Below, piece by piece: positions 52,743-60,000 of a DNA stretch of 60,000 nucleotides. This DNA is from Symsagittifera roscoffensis (taxonomy: Eukaryota; Xenacoelomorpha; Acoela; Convolutidae). Both the position numbers and the translations under genes were made by a program. The stretch is taken from the NCBI RefSeq assembly GCF_963678635.1, contig NC_087068.1:13087872-13147871 (forward strand). The letters run 5' to 3'. Each line of letters begins with the position of its first letter. Position 1 is the first letter of the stretch. The notes under the pieces are model-generated. The model saw only the letters and a list, made by a program, of their open reading frames with translations. It made no database searches and was not told the origin of the DNA.

Positions 52743-53534
52743 CATATCATTGTGAGAGACAAAACCAGATCAGGAGAACCATTTCTCACCGGGTTCCTGG
52801 CACGATCGTATCGGTCTACCTGGCTCGGCGAGAATCCCCCCGTTGTGAAGTGTGTCAATGAATTCATCATCGATATCGCAAATGACTACAGCACTGCTCC
52901 ATGTTTGATTCTAATGGCAGTCGAACGATATGTGATGGTTTGTCATTCAAGCATTGCGAAAAGAGTCCTCACAAAACGCAATCGACGTATAATTTGTATT
53001 GGACTGACTGTCAGTGTAATGATACTGATAATAGGTGCATCGATACCGACTTTTGTGACAAACTACGATCCCGAGGACTGCGACAAGTCTTTTTACGCCG
53101 ACTTCATAACCCGATATATCTTTGACGGGTTCATTTTATTCGCAACACCTGCGATAATATGTCTCGTATTGTACACGCTAGTCGGCATAAGACTTTGGAA
53201 AGTTCGTCAGAATGCGAGCCGAAATCGGAACTTGACGATTGCATTTCTAACAACGACAATGCTGTGGATACTGCTCTGGAGTCCGCGGTTTTCCATTGTA
53301 GTGTACGAGGCACTTTTCGACAACGACCCGGGTGTCCTGAAATTCTACGAGGGAAACGCGCACGCGGGACATGTTATACCCTATTACATAACGCAGGCCC
53401 TGACTAGACCCATAAAGTACACGTATTCACTTCTGAACCCCCTGATTGTGATGTTTACAGTCCGACATTTTCAAACGCCGCTGCGGTCTAACGAACAAGC
53501 TACTACGATTCATGGGACTGCCAACCATAATTAA
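52743..53534 (+). CDS. GPCR last exon, TM3 to C terminus
   Basis: The exon follows a TATGGTCTGCAG acceptor (or a nearby AG at 52755-52756). It encodes the TM3 region with the conserved Cys (VKC), then TM3 with the ERY form of the DRY motif (MAVERYVMVCHSS), TM4 (IGLTVSVMILIIGASIP), a second loop Cys (PEDC), TM5 (FILFATPAIICLVLYTLVG), TM6 (LTIAFLTTTMLWILLWSP) and TM7 with NPLIV in place of NPxxY. A 20-residue tail ends at TAA 53532-53534. This is a class A receptor; the low Cys tail and missing palmitoylation Cys are notable. The family within class A is not recognised. Confidence 0.85.
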   Translation, partial: HIIVRDKTRSGEPFLTGFLARSYRSTWLGENPPVVKCVNEFIIDIANDYSTAPCLILMAVERYVMVCHSSIAKRVLTKRNRRIICIGLTVSVMILIIGASIPTFVTNYDPEDCDKSFYADFITRYIFDGFILFATPAIICLVLYTLVGIRLWKVRQNASRNRNLTIAFLTTTMLWILLWSPRFSIVVYEALFDNDPGVLKFYEGNAHAGHVIPYYITQALTRPIKYTYSLLNPLIVMFTVRHFQTPLRSNEQATTIHGTANHN

Positions 53535-53617
53535 ACGATGCAGTTGCAAATCTAGAAACTCTTTGTACTTTTCTGTTCCACTAAATTGAATTTTTGATGT
53601 TCCGTGCGAGAGTTTCA

Positions 53618-53623
53618 AATAAA
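53618..53623 (+). terminator. Polyadenylation signal of the GPCR gene
   Basis: AATAAA lies 84 nt after the GPCR stop codon, in a 3' UTR that contains a direct repeat TTTGATGTTCC(G/C)TGCGAGAG. Confidence 0.55.
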
Positions 53624-53659
53624 CTCCCTGCGAAAGGGAGTTTGATGTTCCCTGCGAGA

Positions 53660-53901
53660 GGTGAACGCGATTTTTTGATCAGTTTTTTTCCAAAAAGTGT
53701 CTAAAAACGCCTTTTTTGGCCTGTTTTTTGAAAAATTTGCCTGCGGTGCAGAAAATTTGGTCAGAATAGGGTCTTTATAGTGATTTGGGGGAGCTCAGAA
53801 AATCAATTTGATCGACCTAAAAAAAAGGTCGACAAAATTTTCAATTTTTTTTGAAAATCCGCCCCCCCCCTCCCCCCGAGAAAATCCTAGATCCGCGCCT
53901 G
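53660..53901 (-). mobile_element. hAT-like MITE, truncated inverted copy
   Basis: It ends with AAAATCCTAGATCCGCGCCTG, the complement of the CAGG(G/C)GCGGATCTAGG terminus, and contains the TGATCGACCTAAAAAAAAGG block. The other terminus is missing, so the copy is one-ended. It starts about 40 bp after the polyadenylation signal. Confidence 0.65.
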
Positions 53902-54495
53902 AAACCACCCCTTGTACTCAAACAAACTGATATAATGTGTGCTATGAAAAACGCTTTTGTAAACAGATCTTGTTTATTTAATTGTCATAACTGATACCGT
54001 AAGTGTATTTTATTCTCCGTTTTCTCCCACCTAGAATTGACTAAAAATGTATTTATGGAAAACGTTTTAAGACGACCAATTGCTGTTTGTGTTTCGGGTA
54101 AAATTTACCGAAACAATTATTGTTTATTTTTACGCTGCTGTTAGAACTTCTCTCCCGAGCCCTCTAGAGCCATGTTTGTTTAATTCTTGCAGTCAGAATA
54201 TGAATGAAATAAAAATCATTAGCTACGCAGAATTTTTGAGAACAAAGATGAAGTGAAAAATATAAGAATACAAAAAAATGTCAGTAAAATTTTTCACTCG
54301 CGCTTTTTTCTTTGGAAAATCACAAAGTTAAGAAATTTGGGAGTGTACCCTCTGTTGGCAAGCTCGTAACACGTTGGCGCGACTATGGTGGCCACTATTC
54401 TGATGTTTACTTTTTTCCTGTTTGAACAGTAGAAAATTAAAGTAATAATTCGTTGGCTCACAATTCGACCAATCAGAAATCGAGTTGAATAATTT
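53902..54495. other. AT-rich stretch, nothing recognised
   Basis: No ORF, repeat or RNA gene that I can support. Confidence 0.45.
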
Positions 54496-54600
54496 TGGTA
54501 CAAATGGGACCGATTTTTCATTTTGGTACAAATGAACCTTGGTACAATTAACCTTGGTACAAATGAACTTTGGTACAAATGAACCTTGTTACCAAAAAAC
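54496..54600. repeat. Minisatellite of a TTGGTACAAATGAACC-type unit
   Basis: About six imperfect tandem copies of a 15-17 bp unit built on TTGGTACAA(A)T(G)AACC, with one longer spacer near the start. Confidence 0.85.
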
Positions 54601-54984
54601 AAACAAAGAATCGGACGAATTTTGCAAAACTATCAGTGGAAATAAATACACTGATATAATTTTTGAAAATTGTACAAGTTGATAATTGAATTGTTCTGAT
54701 TGAAAAAAATAAATCATCTGGTTATTGTGATTTGATAAATTTTCAGAATTTATTTTATAACTTCAATAGGAGTCTAGTTTTCAAGTGATTAGCATGGCGT
54801 AGCATTAGTGATTAGCGATTTAACCATGTCTTTTAGGATTTGTTTTAGCCATTACAATTTTTTTTTAATTTTCGCTAGAGACCATAAAGCATCTACAAGG
54901 AGTTTCAACTTTCAATTTCCACACGAAGTCATTGACAACATTTTTGTTTAAGTGTGGTGCTTTTTGGCTTCTATTAGATTTCCG

Positions 54985-55135
54985 TATTTTCAAAAATGTC
55001 TTTTCGAAAACCTTTTTTTTAAGTCGACCAAATTGATTTTCCGAGCTCTCCTAAAGCAGTAAAAAGACGCTGTTTCGGCCAAATGTTCTGTGCCGCAGGC
55101 AAATTTTTGAAAAAACAGGTCAAAAAGCTCTTTTT
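54985..55135. repeat. hAT-like MITE fragment
   Basis: The segment AAGTCGACCAAATTGATTTT...GAGCTCTCC...GCCGCAGGCAAATTTTTGAA matches the interior of the MITEs at 47444 and 49887. No termini are present. Confidence 0.6.
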
Positions 55136-58100
55136 GAACCAACGTTTCGAATTATTTGTTCAACTAGCGATCTACAACGAAGTGAGAATTATTGCCCTTA
55201 GAGGAGGCTAGTTCCGTCTAAAGATGAAATGAGAACAGTAAAGGTCAATAAGTCTAATTAAAAAGATTGGCAAACTTATTTAAAATTCGCAGCTTACTTG
55301 GATAACCCTGCAGCAAAGTTGTAACAAAAGTCGGAGCAACGCTAAGAAAACTTTCCAATCAGATGGTGCCAAAGTGTCCTGATTAGAAAAAGGTATTAAG
55401 AGTTTACTGGAAGCTGAAACTTTGCGAGATTTTGAAAACTTCAGATTGTTTATTGTTTTTTTTTCTTTAAAATGCTGTAGTTCAAGAAGTTCTGTGAGAC
55501 CTGCACAATATTCGTTTTTTTTGCGTTTTATTTTTGGTAAGGCTTTGGCATTTAAAATTGTTCCATTATAATTTCTCAAATTGCGACAAAACCATCTGGT
55601 GACAAAAACTCCCTTCAGAACACTTTGTTCAAATAAGATTGCAGAACAGCGTTTTTCAAATAAAAGTAGTTTGACCCGACAACAAAAACGGTCAAAAGCG
55701 ATACTTGTTTCGTTTACTTCTAAATCAATTTCAACAATGGAATGATTTTCATTAAAGGCTGCATCAGTTTTTGAATCAATAACGCGTCAAAAGAATCAGT
55801 CTCGGGTGAATAATCATTTTTGAAATTTGATCCCAATATGACAGTTGTGAGCACTAAAAGTCAATCTGTGTCCACAGTATCTGACCTCGACGTTTTGATG
55901 AAATTGACTTTGTTTTGTATTTTGTGTAATCGGCGCTATACAATATTAAAACTGTTGGTTTTCTATAAGTGTTCTATTGAAGATCTGGTTATATATAAAA
56001 TACCAATCAATTTGTGAATGAATAATTGGTATTCTTAATTAAAATCATAACAATAATTTGCCAATAAATTGTTTTTATTTTACTTTTTCTTTATGAAATA
56101 ACCCTGTAAAAGTTTGATTAAATCAATAGCTGACCGATATTTAATATATTAATACAGATATGATGAAACTGTTCCATATGAAACAGTTGCAAAGTATTTT
56201 GATCCTTATGAAAACTAATACCAGAACAATTCGTATCCTGAAGAAGCTACAAATCTCATTTTTGCCATCTACTTCTGAAAAAATATGATTTTTTTGTGCA
56301 CTCACTGGACAAGCTCACTGGACAACAAACTGAGATAAAAACTGAACTGAGATCTTCATCAAATCGTCAGATGCAACCTACCAGCGTCTTTAAAAAAGGA
56401 AGAAGAAGAAAATATCTACTTTTTTTGAAACCCATTTTGGTCAGACTATTAAAAAAGATTGGAAAATTTGTCTGAAAACCGAAATATTTTTTGATAACAT
56501 AAAACGCTTTGTTGTTTTAATTTTTTTTTCTTGACCATAAAATTAAGTTGTACAAGTTTGTAACAGTTTAATCAGATGAAGATATGTACACTTATTTAAT
56601 TCTTCTTCTACAGTTTGAAAAAATAAAAAACCTACCGTCTCCTAATTTTTTCACAAAAATTAAAACAAATGATTAAGGTATTGAGGCCAGGGTCCGTTCA
56701 AGCTTGAAGCGTTTTAGTTTCGTAAGGAACGGAAAGTAACTTCGTCAGCTATTCTAATATTATGTTTTGCCGTATTCTCTCTTGTTGAAATTCTTTCAAA
56801 TTGTTAAAATGGTTTGAAACACTTTATTGTTTTGACCATTGAAAGTGGGGAGGAGCTTTTGCATCGGGTGTGTTTTATTTTTTTTTCTTTTTATTTCCTC
56901 ACAAAATCAAGTTCCATCATCGGAATGGGTCGAGTGATATACCACATTAAAGCGTTTCAGTCATGATTCGACTGATTTCAACTTTTTCTAAAAATTTGTG
57001 CAAGGTTGAGAAAAACTTATTTTTACCGTTTGATTTATAGTTCAACTCTGAGCTAATTAAGCGATCGTTTTTTTAAAAGTTCAATTTTTTAGATGTTTCA
57101 CTTATTGAAAAATTAATCTTTTTATGAAAAGCTAGTTTTTGATGTAAAATTTAGTGCTTCCTTGCCAATAAAAATTTTCTGGAAAAAAAAACAGAATTTT
57201 TGTGCAATCAAAAACTAAAAAAATTAAGAAAATAATTTTAAAATTTAAAACAATTTTGTCATTGCTTTTTTAAAAACAAACCTTGTCAATTATGTTTAGC
57301 TCTACGCAATTGTATATATTCAAGTCACACAACGCAAAAAATTGACATTAATTTGAAGAAAAGGATAACATTTTTCGTTTAATATGGTCGTGTTATTTGG
57401 ACAGCAACCGGCTATACTTGTTACAGTTTGTTTATAAGTTTTGAATAAAATTACTTAGAAAAAAAAATTTGTTTTGATATCCCGTTTCAAGGGTAGGTGT
57501 TGGAGGACAATAATATTAATAATTTAAATTCGTTCATTGGTGTGACGCAAAACTGCACTAATGCAAATTAATCATATTTTTGTTACAAACCTCTAAAGAG
57601 GACGGTAGGAAACAATGGCAGAGTGTTGGTCCTTATAGTATCCAAGAAAACGTCTAGAGCTCAACTGTGTTATTGTATGAAAACCTTTTTAGTCGTCGCG
57701 ACGTTTTTTTTCATACCAGGAAAAAAATATAAGCAGTTAATTTACTGTCGGGAAAAACTCGTGTACAATTTCCAGTATATTAGACTAATTTACAGCAAAA
57801 ACTGGGGGGAAAAGGCAAAAATTAGACTATTTTATGTTTTGCGCTGAAGCTGAAAACAGAATCAGAAGCGATTTAATTACATTAGAAAATTGGCAGTAAA
57901 CCATGAAATTTAATTACCTATTTGACACAGAATTTCAAAAAAAGAGCAATGACCGAAAAGAGAACGGTCAGTTAATTTTTTCGCGCATTGAACGTTCCGT
58001 TTTCGAGATATTTTTTTGTTTCTTTCATTGAAATTCTCAAATTGGAACAGAAAGCCGAGAAAATTTATAATCTAAATAAAAGTTTCTAAGGTAAAAGGCT

Positions 58101-58428
58101 CACAATAGTTGTATTTGACTAGTTTAAAAGAAAATCCTTGATTTATCATGCACTGAAATTTACGAATCGACACAATTCCCTTATTTATCCGAGAGAAGTT
58201 CAAAGTTTACGATTTAAAAGAGCAAACATTTTGAAGGAGGATTGGAACTTTTCTACACTAATCTGTGTTGAACAGATATTCAGAGCAAATGTTTAATAAG
58301 CAAAAAAACGGTAGATTCTTCGACATTTTTCCCATAATTTCCATGAACGTGTGATCTCTTGCGCCAATAGACAGTAACTTAAAATAATACTTGACTCACA
58401 ATAGTCAAGTATTATTTTGTTGATAAGA
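55136..58428. other. Long AT-rich stretch, nothing recognised
   Basis: No convincing exon, LTR, inverted repeat or RNA gene. The short ORFs (for example on the - strand at 55280-55579) show no motif. Confidence 0.45.
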
Positions 58429-58855
58429 TGGAACAACAGTCGGACCCAACACCTACAAACGGTAAGGGAGGATTGTACAGAGGATTCAGAGGTGAGCCAG
58501 TTGAAATCGTAAATGGAAAATCCTGAAAAACAAGTAGAGGAAGCAAAATAAAAAAAATCAAAAACATTGAACGTGGGCAAAAAGAAATGAATGAGCGATT
58601 ACGGACACAGGAAAAATATAGACGAAAAAACAGCCAAGTGATCTGCAAACCCCGTATTTGACGCATCTAAGAATCACATGTATTACGCGATACATTGCGG
58701 TTTTTCAAGGGTTATTTGGGTATCGATTATTCAGTTGATCAAATTAAGGCCTGCCATATCTTAGCGGTGACTGGCAAAGATTTTTTATATCCAGCTGTCA
58801 GAGTCAAGTTTTTGTACTTCGACGAAAAAGATACTGTTTTCTCAGCTCGTTGAAA
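58429..58855 (+). pseudogene. Decayed LINE ORF1-like coiled coil and RNA-binding domain
   Basis: Hand translation from ATG at 58429 gives MEQQSDPTPTNGKGGLYRGF, a stop, then a helical stretch ending MNERLRTQEKYRRKNSQVIC. This matches the coiled-coil end and R-R-N signature that precedes the RRM-like domain in many non-LTR ORF1 proteins. After a frameshift the sequence reads LGIDYSVDQIKACHILAV and YPAVRVKFLYFDEKDTVFSA, like the D-I-x-x-C-H-R...VKF core of that domain. Several stops and a frameshift are present. An ORF follows at 58902-59219 and is Lys-rich and unassigned. Confidence 0.5.
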
Positions 58856-58901
58856 CTTCAAAAAATTAGATGCAAGTTGACTAGTAAGTTTTTTTCTTTA
58901 A

Positions 58902-59219
58902 ATGAAAAGTGACCGAAGTACGAAGCAGAAATCAAAGCGGAGGCCAACAAAAAAAGGCTTCATAACGTCAACAAGGAATTGTTCAATATCTGTCCTTGTC
59001 CCAAAAAGCAAAATTACTACGGGATTTAGATTTGTTTCATTGAAAAATATTTCTGAGTTATCGAAGGTACGCTGTTCAATAAAAAGAGATGTAAACTTAA
59101 AACGAAAGCACAAAAATGGTAACACATCTTCAGAAAAAACGTATATATCAACTGAAGCAAAAAAGCAAAAAAGCAAAAAACCACTGAGGGAAAAGGAAAT
59201 AAAATTGACGAAAAATTGA
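58902..59219 (+). CDS. Unassigned Lys-rich ORF, 105 aa
   Basis: It starts with ATG and is strongly basic (KQKSKRRPTKKGF near the start, EKKQKSKK-type sequence near the end). It lies 47 nt after the LINE ORF1-like relic on the same strand, so it may be more of the same decayed element. No motif is recognised; it may not be a gene. Confidence 0.2.
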   Translation: MKSDRSTKQKSKRRPTKKGFITSTRNCSISVLVPKSKITTGFRFVSLKNISELSKVRCSIKRDVNLKRKHKNGNTSSEKTYISTEAKKQKSKKPLREKEIKLTKN

Positions 59220-59509
59220 AATCCTTAGAGACTGAACACGGATTTTATCTTCACTGCATAAATTGTTTCGGTTTATTGAACAACTATGCTCAATTGAGCA
59301 GTACGAAAGAATTCGAAAACACGTTTAAAACAAGCTTTTATTTATTTTTTTTCTTATTTTTAAGAAATTGTTTTTGATTAGAACGACCATTATAGTATCC
59401 GCAGTGCTTTTTGTTTCTTATAAAGCTTTTTCATATGCAATTTTTTTTGAATATTTTTAGCTTATCAGCGCTTATGATGATGCTTTTCCCAGCTTCAAAA
59501 TTAAAATAC

Positions 59510-59965
59510 ATATTTGACAATTTTGCGATATTCGCGGAGTTATCACTAATTAAACAATGAAAAGTCTCTACACACTGGGTAAACCTTCATCATCCACGAG
59601 TTGGCTCAGCTAAACTTTTTTTTAAATTGATTAATTTTGTATGAAAAGCAAAAGTATTTGTGTACCTTGCGATATTCGTGGGGTGGCTCAAGTTAACATT
59701 TTGTGTTGTCTAATTAAAAAATTTGCAACAATGCTTTAGAATCAGATTTGCGATATTCACAGGGAGCGTCATAAAAAATTGAAAGCTAAAAATTTTGCAA
59801 TACTCGCGAAATCTCCAAATTTCATAAACTCAGTTTTCGAAACTTGTTTAAAAAATTTTTTAAAGAAATTAGTACTCTTTACAATATCAATAAAATCGAA
59901 ATCAAAATTCAAGATGTTTGTATACTAAGGAAATGTGTATGAGTGCTTGCAAGATCAGCGGGGAG
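59510..59965. repeat. Spaced short repeat built on TTGCGATATTCGCGG
   Basis: Related words occur near 59520, 59669, 59747 and 59792 (TTGCGATATTCG, TTGCGATATTCAC, TTGCAATACTCGCG), and a weaker one near 59948, each often followed by a GGNTCA-like word. Spacing 45-155 bp. It may continue past the window. Confidence 0.45.
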
Positions 59966-60000
59966 GCTCAGATTGTACAACTTTCACATGACCAAAAACT

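Noticed and set aside
1-60000. CRISPR array, tRNA, rRNA or bacterial operon
   Set aside because: No evenly spaced identical repeats, no tRNA-like cloverleaf noticed, and gene structure is eukaryotic; only the tRNA-complementary primer site of element 2 is present.

Overview
This looks like an AT-rich (about two thirds A+T), gene-poor stretch of an animal genome. It has spliced exons with canonical GT/AG sites, a rhodopsin-type GPCR, LTR retrotransposons in several stages of decay, Tc1-like and hAT-like non-autonomous DNA elements, and two 200-N assembly gaps. I cannot name the species. Nothing bacterial is present: no operons of housekeeping genes, rRNA, tRNA or CRISPR.

Layout. (1) 0.7-7 kb: a diverged tandem triplication of a 2.5-3.1 kb unit with no convincing coding content. 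(2) 7.4 kb, + strand: a possible 5' exon with a perfect splice donor. (3) 8.06-14.4 kb, - strand: a decayed Ty3/gypsy element (gag, protease, RT, RNase H, integrase with a very long C-terminal extension), running into a gap. (4) 14,886-31,151, - strand: a very young 16.3-kb LTR retrotransposon. Its two 408-bp LTRs are identical by eye, it has a 5-bp target duplication, and it sits inside an older ~700-bp repeat. It encodes one fused gag-protease-RT-RNase H ORF that starts inside the 5' LTR, then integrase in the same frame after a single UGA. A chain of touching ORFs follows: two small membrane proteins, a 377-codon ORF with no Met codon, a large env-like glycoprotein, and a 601-aa protein. 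Two junctions in this chain are 4-nt ATGA overlaps. (5) 33.15-33.84 kb: an intact unknown 228-aa ORF. (6) 34.4-42.75 kb, - strand: an older, broken relative of element 4. Its pol is interrupted and its env is cut down to the C-terminal part. Downstream of env lies a dense same-strand array of seven (perhaps eight) small paralogous ORFs of about 77-91 aa, then three RING-like paralogous ORFs. Several of these also touch or overlap (ATGA, or 3-17 nt). (7) 43.5-45.6 kb: a strongly decayed gypsy pol relic. (8) 46.5-50.3 kb: a Tc1-type foldback element, two hAT-like MITEs with perfect 8-bp target duplications, and another foldback. (9) 49.56-53.62 kb, + strand: exons of a class A GPCR ending with a polyadenylation signal, with repeats in its intron. 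(10) 54-60 kb: mostly unassigned AT-rich DNA with a minisatellite, a decayed LINE ORF1-like domain and a short spaced repeat.

The most unusual content is the pair of env-bearing retroelements whose 3' halves are packed with same-strand, touching ORFs. The small-protein/RING array of the older copy, and the coupled ORFs of the young copy, suggest an accessory gene module expressed by termination-reinitiation and/or splicing. The tandem small ORFs share a layout with each other and, more weakly, with repeated segments of the 601-aa protein. All translations beyond the longest ORFs were done by hand from the sequence; no database search was possible.
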